Shown: positions 1 through 9,608 of the stretch, piece after piece
Numbering within the stretch: the stretch's first letter is position 1
How the letters are laid out: each line of letters starts with the position of its first letter
Source: an uncultured Oscillospiraceae bacterium
GTDB lineage: Bacteria; Bacillota; Clostridia; Oscillospirales; Acutalibacteraceae
Length of the DNA: 64,000 nucleotides
Direction: 5' to 3'
NCBI GenBank assembly: GCA_902492455.1
Contig: CABULH010000009.1
Coordinates: 79,283 to 143,282 of the forward strand
The notes under the pieces: generated by a model
The model's database searches: none
Seen by the model: only the letters and a program-made list of their open reading frames with translations
Told to the model about the DNA's origin: nothing
Position numbers and translations under genes: made by a program

Positions 1-558
1 GACGGGTCAAGACCTGATAGCAGTGAACCGGGCGACGAGCCGGTCGTTTCCGATGTTCAAGTGGATCTGACTCCGCCTGCATCTTCTGAAAGCAACAAAC
101 CAGTGGATTCCAGCGATAGTGAGAAGGCGGAAGAGCCAGCCAAACCGGTGACACCGAACGAACCGGCCGAACCGGAACAGCCGGAGCCGCCGGACGACGA
201 TAGCGGCCTCCAAATCGGAGGCGATACACCGACGCCTTATTCCTGCGGTTCTCCGAATCACCATTGTGAAAATGCGGAGTATCATGCCGGACTGTTGAAC
301 AGAGAGCTGGAAGGCTGCGAAATGTGCGGTTCTCATTCCTGCCCCAGTTTTTACGATGTGAATGAGTGGGGATTCACCGCGTATAATCCGCAGAAATGCC
401 CGAAATATCAGGAAACAAAAGATCCCGCTAAATACTGCCAGCGTTGCGGACGCGAGATGTGGTCTCCGGAAAATCCAAATGGCTGTTTCAGCTACCTGCA
501 GGATACCCAATGTGAATGCGGCGAACTGGTGAAGGGAAATACCTGTCATCATCATTAA
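1..558 (+). CDS. Cys-rich (zinc-ribbon-like) protein, C-terminal part
   Basis: The reading frame is open from base 1, so the true start lies before the window. The visible part begins with an acidic linker rich in Pro, Glu and Ser (about 65 residues), followed by about 110 residues crowded with Cys and His. CxxC-type pairs include CEMC, CQRC and CEC, and the protein ends in three His. The pairing suggests one or more structural zinc sites, perhaps of zinc-ribbon type, held away from another domain by the flexible linker. I do not recognise the family. It is followed by a good intrinsic terminator, so it ends a transcription unit. Whether it is secreted cannot be judged without the N-terminus. 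Confidence 0.6.
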   Translation, partial: DGSRPDSSEPGDEPVVSDVQVDLTPPASSESNKPVDSSDSEKAEEPAKPVTPNEPAEPEQPEPPDDDSGLQIGGDTPTPYSCGSPNHHCENAEYHAGLLNRELEGCEMCGSHSCPSFYDVNEWGFTAYNPQKCPKYQETKDPAKYCQRCGREMWSPENPNGCFSYLQDTQCECGELVKGNTCHHH

Positions 559-570
559 AAAATACCACAG

Positions 571-602
571 ACGGCTTGGCAGAAAACGCCAGGCCGTTTT
601 TT
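571..602 (+). terminator. Intrinsic terminator
   Basis: A 10-bp stem (571-580 with 588-597, one G-T pair) with a 7-base loop is followed at once by a run of T. It lies 12 bases after the stop of the Cys-rich gene and separates it from the 975-aa gene. Confidence 0.8.
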
Positions 603-626
603 ATTTAGAAAGAAAAGGGTGAAGAT

Positions 627-3554
627 ATGCGTAAGAGAGTCCATCGGGCCTTGGCATTGCTTTTTGCGGTTGGTATCCTGCTGCTCACGCCCACTTTGGA
701 GGCGTTCGCACTCTCATGGGAAGGCAGCTCGGCCGGAGGGGGCGGTGAAGGAGGATTTGCCACAACCAAGGGCTTCTCCATCCGGTACGCAGATGTGGGA
801 ACCAACTGCTTGGGGTATCGCTTCAGTGTGGTTGATAAAGCCGGAAACACAAGAAACGGTGCTGTTATCGATATATTCCGTAATACAACCTACGGGAATA
901 AGCAGTATACTGCCGCTTACAAATACGCTACCAAGTACAATAAAAAGCAGCTCATAATCAACCAAAATAATGGATTTTCCACCAGCAGCACGACAACCAA
1001 TTGCTATAAAGAAACATCGATGGGATTCGCTCAGACTTTACCGGATCCTGATGGTATGGAGAGCTGGCAGAATGATGGCCGCAACTTAAATCCGATTCTC
1101 CTAAAGCTTGGTATTAACAATATATCCGGACTGAAAAATGGGGATAAGGTGCTGGTGGAACCGCTCTATGACGTTCGGCTCCAGACGGTCTATCACAGTG
1201 TAACCGCTACGGAAATAGCGATTTACGGCAAATGGCTGCTGGGCGCCAATAGCGACGGGGGGTCCAGCGGCAACAGCGATACCTGGGGATTTATCAGTGC
1301 GTACACCAACCGCTATTATCCTAACGCCTTGTACACTCCGGACGGCCAGGGTCTGTGGACAGGCGCCGCTTCCCTAACCAAGCGGGCGACATTTTATGAT
1401 ATCATCAACAAAGGATATGGTGTGGGTATCGCCTACACGGAAACCAAGCCTGATTTCTCGCCTGCGCTTAACGTCAAGTATGTCGATATATGGAAAGGGA
1501 GTATTGCCAACAGAGGGTATGCTTTCGGCAGCTCGAATGGAAGTTCCCTTGGTAACTATTCGTACATCAACAATTATCCAACCGTGGGGGATTCCCTGTT
1601 TTATGGCGTCTATTTCCCGCCCGAGACCCAAAACATCTATGTCCGCCAATCGGTACGGCTGCAGGGCGGAAATTGGACGAGCCGCAACGTCTACTCCAAC
1701 AGCAATACTTGGTATGACGTGGCCTTGACCCCCGCAACGGTAGACGCCGGGCGCACCTCTTACATTGTGGAGGCTAAAGTGGACTGGATCGATAGCAATG
1801 GCGCCGTGTTAAAATACGGCGCTGTGAAAACCTTTTATGTTCCTGTCAAGCCCAAGATCAATCGATATCAGGTGGCAATGTACGACTATACCGGTGGGCT
1901 GGCAGCCAAGGCGGGCTCGGGTGGAAATTCCGGGGCCGTGTATGTAGGCCAAACGGCCTACCCTCAGTATACCTATACCAGTGACAATACCTGGACGTCC
2001 TACAACAATTTCCGCGGCGAACTGAATGTTTGGAAAACCAATCTCTGGCAATCAGTAAACGGGCCCCCTGATTTATCTGTAAATGCCAGATGGATCAGTA
2101 AAAGCACACCGTATATTGGCAACAGCACATTATACCCTTACCGGGTAGTGGATAACAGCTCCAGCGGAATCAACCGGATCCCTTTCAAGCTGACGACGCA
2201 ATGGACCAGTGATCCGGCTCATACCACCGATACCACTTGGATTTACATTCCCATTGTAAAAGCTGATGTGGAGTTGGTAGATATCCTGCTCATCGATCAG
2301 GACGGGTATTATATCTCCGATGACAATGTATGGGCCAACCAGACGGTAACTACCCAATACCTTTACCGCAACAACACCGATGTGACAGTCTATGTTGAGG
2401 CATTCAACCATGATCAGAGTAAAAAGGACGGGGTGTACGCTATCGCTCCCGGGAAGAGCATCAATGTTAACGGCAAGTCGATCACGGTTCCACAGGGAGA
2501 CAGCTTCTCGGTTTGGGGCGGCGTGTACCTGGAAGGGGCGGGTCTTGGCAATACCTCCTGGGAATCCAACGGCTCCAACAACGCCTGGGCTAAGTCTTGG
2601 GCAATTAATTCTCCGCTTTCCATCGAAACCGTTGCCCCCAATGCCGTTTATCACGAAGAAACACAAGTAATATCCAGCTTCAAAGTAGTGAATACCTCCT
2701 CCGCCCAGTTTATTCCAGACTCCGGGGTATTAGTGAAATTCACGGCGAAAAGCGGTAACCGGACGCTGTATACCGCAACCAAAACCGGTGTGGTGATCCC
2801 CAGCAATAACGAGCAGCTGGTCTATTTCAAATGGACTGTACCATCCGGTCTGAACGGAGCGTCGGTCACCGTGCAGGGCGAGGTGCTGGACAATGGCGCG
2901 GTGGTCGATACCGCATCACGCAGCGTCAGCTCCGGCAAGGTGACAAACTCGCAGACGCCGGATACCGACTATGAGGCCAGCAAGCCGTCCGGGTGGTCAC
3001 AGGCTACTAAGCCCACGGCCTATGCAACACAAGCTACCTGGTCGGAATGGGTTTACACAGCCGGTTCCTTCCAAAAGAAGACCTACGGCATGAAAATTAC
3101 GCAGAACACGGTGAAGCTCACCCCGGACAGCAGTTCTCCCTCAGCGGAACTGGCGAACGGCGTCTGGAAAATCAGGTCGGGATATGGGCTGATGGCGTCG
3201 TATACGCCAAGCTACAGTTCAGTCAGTGGAACACTCATGCCGTCCAGTACCGCCTACACTGCCGTCCAGCGCGGCTATATGCAATTTCCGGAATTCCAAT
3301 ATGTCACCCTCACCGGTCAGTATCGTACCCTGCAGAAGCTCAATGGTTCTTTCCAGTTTGCGGTTAACCCTGCTGCGAAAGGCAGGCGCGTCCATTTCCT
3401 GCCGGTTTGGTATCCGAACGGCACCTATCGGGCGAGCTGCTATGTGTACGACTGTTGGACGCCGGCAGGGATGATTGCGGCGCGCCTCGATACCAATCCT
3501 CTCACCGTGGATGGAAGTTTATATGACGACTGGTATGTCGGCCGGAAAGGATAA
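627..3554 (+). CDS. Large secreted protein of the conjugative element
   Basis: This 975-residue protein has a clear signal peptide (MRKR start, hydrophobic stretch to about residue 28, then LSWEGSSAGGGG). The rest is rich in Tyr, Trp, Asn, Ser, Thr and Gly and has the alternating polar/aromatic look of beta-sandwich extracellular proteins. I see no LPxTG-type sorting signal or C-terminal membrane segment, so the protein is either released or held non-covalently. Its place at the head of a run that includes the VirB2-like gene suggests a surface role during conjugation, such as adhesion to the recipient, but this is inference. An AAAGGGTGAAG ribosome-binding site supports the start. No enzymatic motif was seen. 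Confidence 0.8.
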   Translation: MRKRVHRALALLFAVGILLLTPTLEAFALSWEGSSAGGGGEGGFATTKGFSIRYADVGTNCLGYRFSVVDKAGNTRNGAVIDIFRNTTYGNKQYTAAYKYATKYNKKQLIINQNNGFSTSSTTTNCYKETSMGFAQTLPDPDGMESWQNDGRNLNPILLKLGINNISGLKNGDKVLVEPLYDVRLQTVYHSVTATEIAIYGKWLLGANSDGGSSGNSDTWGFISAYTNRYYPNALYTPDGQGLWTGAASLTKRATFYDIINKGYGVGIAYTETKPDFSPALNVKYVDIWKGSIANRGYAFGSSNGSSLGNYSYINNYPTVGDSLFYGVYFPPETQNIYVRQSVRLQGGNWTSRNVYSNSNTWYDVALTPATVDAGRTSYIVEAKVDWIDSNGAVLKYGAVKTFYVPVKPKINRYQVAMYDYTGGLAAKAGSGGNSGAVYVGQTAYPQYTYTSDNTWTSYNNFRGELNVWKTNLWQSVNGPPDLSVNARWISKSTPYIGNSTLYPYRVVDNSSSGINRIPFKLTTQWTSDPAHTTDTTWIYIPIVKADVELVDILLIDQDGYYISDDNVWANQTVTTQYLYRNNTDVTVYVEAFNHDQSKKDGVYAIAPGKSINVNGKSITVPQGDSFSVWGGVYLEGAGLGNTSWESNGSNNAWAKSWAINSPLSIETVAPNAVYHEETQVISSFKVVNTSSAQFIPDSGVLVKFTAKSGNRTLYTATKTGVVIPSNNEQLVYFKWTVPSGLNGASVTVQGEVLDNGAVVDTASRSVSSGKVTNSQTPDTDYEASKPSGWSQATKPTAYATQATWSEWVYTAGSFQKKTYGMKITQNTVKLTPDSSSPSAELANGVWKIRSGYGLMASYTPSYSSVSGTLMPSSTAYTAVQRGYMQFPEFQYVTLTGQYRTLQKLNGSFQFAVNPAAKGRRVHFLPVWYPNGTYRASCYVYDCWTPAGMIAARLDTNPLTVDGSLYDDWYVGRKG

Positions 3555-3556
3555 GG

Positions 3557-3913
3557 ATGGAGAAAGTGTATATATGCTCGGCGTTTCGTGGGGACGTCGA
3601 GGAAAACGCCAGAAAAGCAAGGGAATACTGCCGCTGGGCGGCGTTGGAATACGGCGCGCTACCTATTGCGCCGCACCTCCTTTTTCCTCAGTTTCTGAAT
3701 GACAACGATCCGGTTCAGCGAGAGTTGGGCATCAATATGGGTCTGGAGCTGCTTGCGGATTGCAAGCAGCTCTTCTATTTTGGCGACGTTGTCACCGAAG
3801 GGATGGACAAGGAGATGAACGAGGCCCGCGTGTTGGGTATCCCGGTAGAGCATATTTCGGAAGAAAAACTGAGCGCAACCGAATCGACTGAAAAGGGAGG
3901 AATGCGGTTATGA
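3557..3913 (+). CDS. DUF4406/DUF7768-like nucleotide-binding protein
   Basis: This 118-residue protein starts MEKVYICSAFRGDVEENARK. The beta strand, SAF/RG loop and helix pattern is typical of the DUF4406/DUF7768 group, which is related to nucleoside 2-deoxyribosyltransferases. A later YFGDVVTEGMDKEM segment matches the family's second conserved block. It begins two bases after the stop of the 975-aa gene with its own GGATAAGG site, and its end overlaps the start of the next gene by four bases (ATGA), so the three are translationally linked. Members are common passengers of Clostridia conjugative elements and phages. The substrate is unknown, and a nucleotide-related function is only family-level inference. 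Confidence 0.75.
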   Translation: MEKVYICSAFRGDVEENARKAREYCRWAALEYGALPIAPHLLFPQFLNDNDPVQRELGINMGLELLADCKQLFYFGDVVTEGMDKEMNEARVLGIPVEHISEEKLSATESTEKGGMRL

Positions 3914-6900
3914 ACAGAAGAGAATTTGCCAAAAGAGTGCTGCTCAGCACGATGGTCTGCCTCGTGCTGATTTCACTTTTCGCCGTGATCGCCTATGCCG
4001 AAGGAAGCGGAGACGTGGCGGGCGCGATCCAAAACACTTGGGACAGCGCCAAGACACAGATTAAAAGCGTCGTGAACAACGTGATATTTCCCGTGATCGA
4101 CCTCGTCCTTGCCGTCCTGTTTTTTATCAAGATCGCCACGGCGTATATGGATTGTGCGCCCGTAAAGGCACGGTAACGATTTTGGAATTGGCTAACCAAC
4201 AGGGAAAGAGTTTGCGAAGCCGCGAGGCTTCACCCTGTCGCCGCCCGGTTTACCGGAGGGAGAAATCTCATAAGGGAAAATAGCATACCGGGAGAGCCAT
4301 AAGTTGGGCAGTTACCAGTCCACGACTGAATGGAACGGCGAAAAGTTTCATCCAATGAAACGCAAATTGTATGAGGAAGAAAGCTATACTGCCTGAACGG
4401 AAGTCCGAGGCGTTGACGTAGGAACTATGGCGTAAGGTAACTGATACGCCGTATCACACAGCCGCACTGCGTTAGTCCAGCAGATGCAGGGAAACTCGTG
4501 TGTGAGCCAACCGTATATGCGGATAAAGGACGAAAACCGCTTCCGACAACAATTTGAGCTATCGTTATTTTGCTAAACGGGGATTGCCTAACCCGAAATG
4601 CCGCAGATTGCGGCTATGTGTATAGAATCAATGGTTCTTTAGGCACTGAATATTCGGTATGGCAACGGAGCCGCCGTAGTAGTCCGAGGTTGGGAAAGCC
4701 AGCCACATGGCGAAGGGCGGCAGCTTGTTATCTCAACATCAGAGAAAGGAAGGTGTGTGATACACCATGAGAAATCCGATCAATATGTTGAGCAGTTTGC
4801 AGACACACAGCAGTGACAGGTCATATACCTTTGAACGGCTGTATCGCAATTTGTTCAACAGAGATTTATTTCTGTTAGCATATCAAAACATTTACAGCAG
4901 TCAGGGGAACATGACAAAGGGAGCAGACGGTAAAACCGTCGATGCAATGAGCATGGCCAGAATTGACGAGCTCATTGCAAAACTTCGGGATGAGAGCTAT
5001 CAACCTCAGCCGTCCAGACGCACCTATATTCCGAAGAAAAATGGAAAAATGCGCCCGCTTGGGATACCCTCTTTTGACGATAAGCTGGTACAGGAAGCCC
5101 TGCGTATGATACTCGAAGCAGTTTATGAGGGAAATTTTGAAGACATTTCGCATGGATTCAGACCAAATCATAGCTGCCATACGGCGTTAAATCAAATTCA
5201 GGTTTGCTTCACTGGCGCAAAGTGGTTTGTTGAAGGAGATATTAAAGGCTTCTTTGACAACATCAATCACGACAAAATGGTATCTATTCTCGCGGAAAAG
5301 ATTCACGATGAAAGGTTTCTGCGGCTCATCCGAAAATTTCTGAAAGCCGGATATTTGGAGGATTGGCAGTTCCACAACACTTACAGCGGAACACCGCAGG
5401 GTGGCATTATCAGCCCCATTCTCGCAAATATCTATTTGGATAAGCTGGATAAGTTCATGAAAAACCTGAAACGTGACTTCGACAAAGGGACAAAAAGGCG
5501 TACCAATCCGCAAATGACCGCTATCCTGCGACAGAAGAAGAAATTGCTTACGTTGCTGGAAGCGGCCGAATCCGAGGAAGAAAAGGTAACTCTGGAAGCA
5601 CAGCTAAAAGCCGTGGAGCAAGCCAAATACTCCGTACCCTACACCGACCCATTCGACAGTGAGATGAAGAGGCTGCAATACGTCCGCTATGCTGATGATT
5701 TTATTATCGGTGTGATTGGAAGCAAGCAGGATGCCGCGACTATAAAGGAAGCGGTGAAAATATTTCTGTCGGAACAGCTATGCTTGGAAATGTCAGATGA
5801 AAAAACGCTGATAACCCACGCAAACAGCAAGGCTCGGTTTTTAGGGTATGACATTTTCGTTCGCAACAGTCAGCAAAAAAGGCGCGCCGTCAATGGCGTC
5901 CTGCAAAGGACACTTATGGGAACGGTCTGCCTTGAAATGCCTATGGAAATTGTCAAGAAACGGTTGCTTGCTTATGGCGCCATAACACTGGTAATCGACA
6001 AATACGGCAAAGAGGTTTGGAAATCCAAAGCCCGATATTATCTCAAAGACAATGATGACCTTGAAATCCTCGACCAGTACAACAGTGAAATCAGAGGTTT
6101 CCGCAATTACTACGCTATCGCAAATAATTCCGCTCACGCAAACTCCTTCGGCTATATCATGACAGAAAGCCTGTTCAAGACGTATGCAACCAAATACAGT
6201 GCCGCAAAAAATCGATCTTCTATGCGCAAGGAAATGTCGAAGCGCAGAATCGGTAAGGATTTTGGAGTTCAATTTGAAACCAAAAGCGGCACGAAAACGC
6301 GGCTTTTGTACAATGAAGGCTTTGCCCGAAAGAGAATGCCATTCAACCCGGAAATTGACCGGATACCGCTAACAGCAAAGTATGCGTCAAGAACGAGTTT
6401 GATCGATAGGCTGAAAGCGAAACAGTGCGAATTCTGCGGTAAAGAGGATTGTGAGATCGAGATACACCATGTACGGAAATTGAAGGATTTATCAGGGAAA
6501 TCGTTTTGGGAAGCATTCATGATAGCTCGAAGGCGCAAAACCATTGCTCTCTGCCAAGACTGTCACGATAAGCTACACTCTGGCAAATTGAATTAACAAG
6601 TGGGGAGCCGTATACGCAGAGATGTGTAAGTACGGTTCCGAGGCGAGCATTTGGAAACCTGCCGCAGAAATGCAGTAAGGCGCTGGGTGCTTAGCCTACA
6701 TCGGAAGCACGGACAATTTGAATTCAGTGCGACACGTTTCTAACTGAAAAGGTTAGACACAAGTTGCGTGATATGTGAAAGATTGAAAGGAGCTTTCATT
6801 ATAAAAACGCAGTTCTTGGAGAACTGATATTCCGACAGGTGGAATGACGGAGTAACGCCCTGAAACGCCTGCCTTGATACTACGGTGTGCATTCGGTATA

Positions 6901-9574
6901 GGTAAGAATACCGTTTGTGCAAAGCCCGTTGAAGTCGGCAGAGAGTAGCCCTACCATTGCAGAAATGCAGATGAGGAAAGTGGTCTGGAGGCAGATTGTG
7001 CTACCTATATGCCGGAGGTCTATATCTACCTATGGTGAGAATGTGAACAGTAGCGAGTTCACTGACGAACAACCCGAATGAAAGAGTCTATACGAATGGT
7101 GCATAGAAATGTGCATACGCCCACAGCGGCGGGTATGTGAGGTAAAGTAAAATCTGAATTTATGAAATACCTTGTACTGTTATAGGCAGTACCCAGCATA
7201 CAGGCTTAGAGGGACACCTAAGGATAGATTTTATGATAGGAATATCGGAACGTGGAAAGGTCGAAACGTGGAGTGATTACACACGGTGAAGCGTTTACAG
7301 GGAAAGCAGTTTTGTATAACCTGTATTTATTTGACTGAGAGCAGAGCCATAGTACCTGTGAAGCGGTGATAACAAACCGTGGAGGGATAGGCTCAAGTCG
7401 TCAACAGTAAAAACAAGTAAATATACAACCATCGAAGGTTCGAGTATGACTAAGAAAAGCAAACTCTCGCAAAGGGGGTATGCTGACTTTGACAAAGACA
7501 AAGCTACCGAAAATCTCCGCCTTGCGGAACATTGAATACTATGATTTTCAAGAGGTGCTGGACAGGCTGTATGCAGACAGTGAAAACTCCAAAAAGTTCA
7601 AAAACTTAATGGGGCTGATTACCAGTCCGCAGAATATACTGCTTGCCTATCGCAACATCAAGAAGAACACAGGGAGCAAGACCGCAGGCGTGGACAAGAA
7701 AACCATAACCCATTTGGAAAAGTGGGAACCTGAAAAACTAATCGGATATGTGCAAAAACGGCTGGACTATTATGTCCCACAGGCTGTCCGCAGAGTGGAA
7801 ATACCGAAAAGCAACGGAAAAACCCGTCCGCTTGGTATTCCGACAATAATGGACAGGCTGATACAGCAATGTGTGTTACAGGTGTTAGAACCGATTTGTG
7901 AAGCAAAGTTCTTCAAACGAAGCAACGGTTTCCGCCCTAATCGTGGTGCGGAACACGCAATTTCACAAGCATACAAGTTTATGCAGGGACAGCACCTACA
8001 CTATGTCGTTGATATTGATATCAAAGGATTTTTCGATAATGTCAATCACGGCAAACTGTTGAAGCAAATGTGGACGCTGGGCATACGTGATAAAAAGTTA
8101 CTTTCTATCATTTCAGTAATGCTGAAAGCGGAGGTCGCAGGGATAGGCTTTCCCGAAAAAGGCACGCCACAAGGCGGTATCATTTCACCGCTGTTATCCA
8201 ATATCGTGCTTAACGAATTGGATTGGTGGGTTGCTTCTCAATGGGAGAATATTCCTACAAGATACCCGTATAAATGCAGAACGTTGAGAAACGGAACGCC
8301 CGACAAAAGTAATGTCTATGCTGAATTGCGTAATACTGACCTGAAAGAATGCTATATTGTCCGATATGCAGACGATTTCAAAATCTTTTGCCGAAACAGG
8401 AAAGATGCTGAAAATATGTTTACAGCGACAAAATCTTGGTTGAAAGAGCGATTAGGTCTTGACATCAGCCCTGACAAGTCGAAAATTGTGAATTTGAAAA
8501 AGCATTATTCCGAATTTCTCGGCTTTAAGATGAAAGTTGTCCGCAAAGGGAAGAAAGCAAACGGACAGGCAAAATACGCCGTGCAGTCGCATATGTCCGA
8601 TAAGTCAAAAGCACGAATTAAAAAGCAAGCGGTAGAAGCAGTGAGGGACATCAAGCATCTTAGTTCAGACGAACAAAAGAAAACGATAGTCCGTTATAAC
8701 TCACTGGTTATGGGGTGGCACAACTATTACAGGTTTGCTACGCACGTAAGCCGCGATTTTTCCGAAATAGCTTTCTTAGTCAAAAATTCCATAAGAGGAA
8801 AACTCGAAAACCAACTCAAAAAGAGCATTGCAAAACCTTTGAAAAGTCCTGTGTATATCCATTACGCAAAAAGCAAGGAAATACGGTATTTGGGCAATAC
8901 GCCTATTGTGCCGATTGCTTATGTACAGCATAAAAATCCTATGGATAAAAAGCGGATAATCAACAAGTACACAGTCGCAGGACGTGCAGAAATCCATAAA
9001 CGGCTGGAAAAGGTCAATCTAAGTATTCTGCATTATCTTATGCGGCACCCTGTTGACGGCAGTATTGAGTACAACGATAACCGACTGTCGCTATATTGCG
9101 CCCAACAAGAAAAATGTGCTGTTCTGAATATGCCAATGGAAGCGAACAGGATACACTGCCACCATAAAAAGCCCAAAGCACAAGGCGGTAGTGACGCTTA
9201 TGGCAATTTAATTCTTGTGGATATGAGTGTTCACGTTCTGATACACGCCACAAGGAAAGAAACGATTGAGAGGTACAAGGCAATTCTCAATCTAAGCCCA
9301 AAGCAGATTGAGAAGGTTAACAAGCTCAGAAAAATCATAGGGTTGGGAAGCATTTAGAATAGGCTTGTCTTTGAAATTGTATAAATTACTTTAATCACTG
9401 TTGACGATGGAACGCCGTATGAGGGGAAACTCTCACGTACGGTGTGAAGTGGGGGAAAATCCTGAGATGACTTCAAGGGATTACCTATCACTATCGGCGC
9501 CGGCGATCTTGTTCGCCTGCCTGGTGTTTGCTTTGACCTGTCCATTGTATATCTGGTCGATTATCGGGGTGTAA
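3910..9574 (+). CDS. VirB2-like small membrane protein (DUF3852 type), split by two group II introns
   Basis: The exons are 3910-4153, 6700-6726 and 9495-9574. Removing the two introns gives one frame of 117 codons (116 residues). Residues 1-30 are a signal peptide ending in AYA. A helical stretch follows, then membrane segment 1 (about 60-78), a basic loop YRKHGQFEF encoded almost wholly by the 27-base middle exon, and membrane segment 2 (about 92-114) ending in WSIIGV. Two membrane helices after a signal peptide is the layout of VirB2/TrbC pilin subunits, and DUF3852 proteins sit at this place in related elements. That loop matches my memory of the family, which strongly supports both splice choices. 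The unspliced frame would stop at 4176. The product therefore depends on two splicing events. Confidence 0.85.
4767..6596 (+). CDS. ltrA: Group II intron A reverse transcriptase/maturase with HNH endonuclease
   Basis: This 609-residue LtrA-type protein aids splicing of its intron RNA and reverse-transcribes it into new DNA sites. The reverse transcriptase domain spans about residues 40-350, with the catalytic YADD at 308-311 and the usual GIPSFDDKLVQEAL and GTPQGGIISP blocks. A maturase X domain follows. At the C-terminus there is an HNH nuclease: CEFC from residue 554, the HHV motif, then CQDCHDKLH. All catalytic residues are present and the length is normal, so it should be functional. The start has a GGAAGG site a few bases upstream. 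The protein differs in sequence from the maturase of intron B, so the two introns are separate arrivals rather than a duplication. Confidence 0.93.
   Translation: MRNPINMLSSLQTHSSDRSYTFERLYRNLFNRDLFLLAYQNIYSSQGNMTKGADGKTVDAMSMARIDELIAKLRDESYQPQPSRRTYIPKKNGKMRPLGIPSFDDKLVQEALRMILEAVYEGNFEDISHGFRPNHSCHTALNQIQVCFTGAKWFVEGDIKGFFDNINHDKMVSILAEKIHDERFLRLIRKFLKAGYLEDWQFHNTYSGTPQGGIISPILANIYLDKLDKFMKNLKRDFDKGTKRRTNPQMTAILRQKKKLLTLLEAAESEEEKVTLEAQLKAVEQAKYSVPYTDPFDSEMKRLQYVRYADDFIIGVIGSKQDAATIKEAVKIFLSEQLCLEMSDEKTLITHANSKARFLGYDIFVRNSQQKRRAVNGVLQRTLMGTVCLEMPMEIVKKRLLAYGAITLVIDKYGKEVWKSKARYYLKDNDDLEILDQYNSEIRGFRNYYAIANNSAHANSFGYIMTESLFKTYATKYSAAKNRSSMRKEMSKRRIGKDFGVQFETKSGTKTRLLYNEGFARKRMPFNPEIDRIPLTAKYASRTSLIDRLKAKQCEFCGKEDCEIEIHHVRKLKDLSGKSFWEAFMIARRRKTIALCQDCHDKLHSGKLN
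6605..6638 (+). ncRNA. Domain V of group II intron A
   Basis: This is a 34-base hairpin with the GAGCCGTAT start and GTACGGTTC end expected of the catalytic core. It lies just after the maturase stop, and domain VI continues towards the 3' splice site at 6699. Confidence 0.85.
6700..6726 (+). other. 27-base middle exon between the two group II introns
   Basis: With the last T of exon 1 it encodes YRKHGQFEF plus the first base of a Thr codon, the basic loop between the two membrane helices of the VirB2-like protein. It must also supply the 5' binding sites for intron B. It is the only host sequence left between the introns. Confidence 0.82.
7480..9357 (+). CDS. ltrA: Group II intron B reverse transcriptase/maturase with HNH-like domain
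   Basis: This 625-residue LtrA-type protein has reverse transcriptase blocks GIPTIMDRLIQQ and GTPQGGIISPLLSN and the catalytic YADD at residues 296-299. A maturase domain follows, and a C-terminal HNH-like region contains CHHKKPKAQGGSD and LILVDMSVHVLIHA. The ATG sits behind an AAAGGGGG site. The length and motifs are complete. Sequence and base composition differ from the intron A protein, so it should serve only its own RNA. It acts inside the cell as a ribonucleoprotein with the intron lariat. Confidence 0.93.
   Translation: MLTLTKTKLPKISALRNIEYYDFQEVLDRLYADSENSKKFKNLMGLITSPQNILLAYRNIKKNTGSKTAGVDKKTITHLEKWEPEKLIGYVQKRLDYYVPQAVRRVEIPKSNGKTRPLGIPTIMDRLIQQCVLQVLEPICEAKFFKRSNGFRPNRGAEHAISQAYKFMQGQHLHYVVDIDIKGFFDNVNHGKLLKQMWTLGIRDKKLLSIISVMLKAEVAGIGFPEKGTPQGGIISPLLSNIVLNELDWWVASQWENIPTRYPYKCRTLRNGTPDKSNVYAELRNTDLKECYIVRYADDFKIFCRNRKDAENMFTATKSWLKERLGLDISPDKSKIVNLKKHYSEFLGFKMKVVRKGKKANGQAKYAVQSHMSDKSKARIKKQAVEAVRDIKHLSSDEQKKTIVRYNSLVMGWHNYYRFATHVSRDFSEIAFLVKNSIRGKLENQLKKSIAKPLKSPVYIHYAKSKEIRYLGNTPIVPIAYVQHKNPMDKKRIINKYTVAGRAEIHKRLEKVNLSILHYLMRHPVDGSIEYNDNRLSLYCAQQEKCAVLNMPMEANRIHCHHKKPKAQGGSDAYGNLILVDMSVHVLIHATRKETIERYKAILNLSPKQIEKVNKLRKIIGLGSI
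9410..9445 (+). ncRNA. Domain V of group II intron B
   Basis: This hairpin of about 36 bases has GCCGTATGAGG, a GAAA-type loop and CGTACGG, the standard domain V pattern. It is followed by domain VI with its unpaired A near the 3' end. Confidence 0.82.
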
Positions 9575-9608
9575 GGATTGTTCAGTGAATAATTAAGGAG
9601 GAAAACAG

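Larger units (their letters stand above)
4154..6699 (+). mobile_element. Group II intron A (complete, with its own reverse transcriptase)
   Basis: The intron starts with the group II consensus GTGCG (GTGCGCCCG at 4154) and ends in AC at 6699. It contains about 600 bases of ribozyme domains, then the maturase gene, then a domain V hairpin at 6605-6638 and domain VI. Bases 4177-4766 hold no other gene and are the structured 5' part (domains I to IV). The ends were fixed by requiring the VirB2-like gene to splice in frame. It looks intact and active. Confidence 0.85.
6727..9494 (+). mobile_element. Group II intron B (complete, with its own reverse transcriptase)
   Basis: The intron starts GTGCGACACG at 6727 and ends CTATCACTAT at 9494. 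The structured 5' domains fill 6727-7479 and hold no other gene. The maturase gene follows, then domain V at about 9410-9445 and domain VI. It is visibly richer in A+T than the element around it. The ends were set by in-frame joining of exon 2 to exon 3 (a Thr codon split A/CG). Confidence 0.85.

Noticed and set aside
4154..4176. Normal stop of an 88-residue protein at 4176
   Set aside because: The last codons are group II intron sequence (GTGCGCCCG). The spliced frame gives the full two-helix protein.
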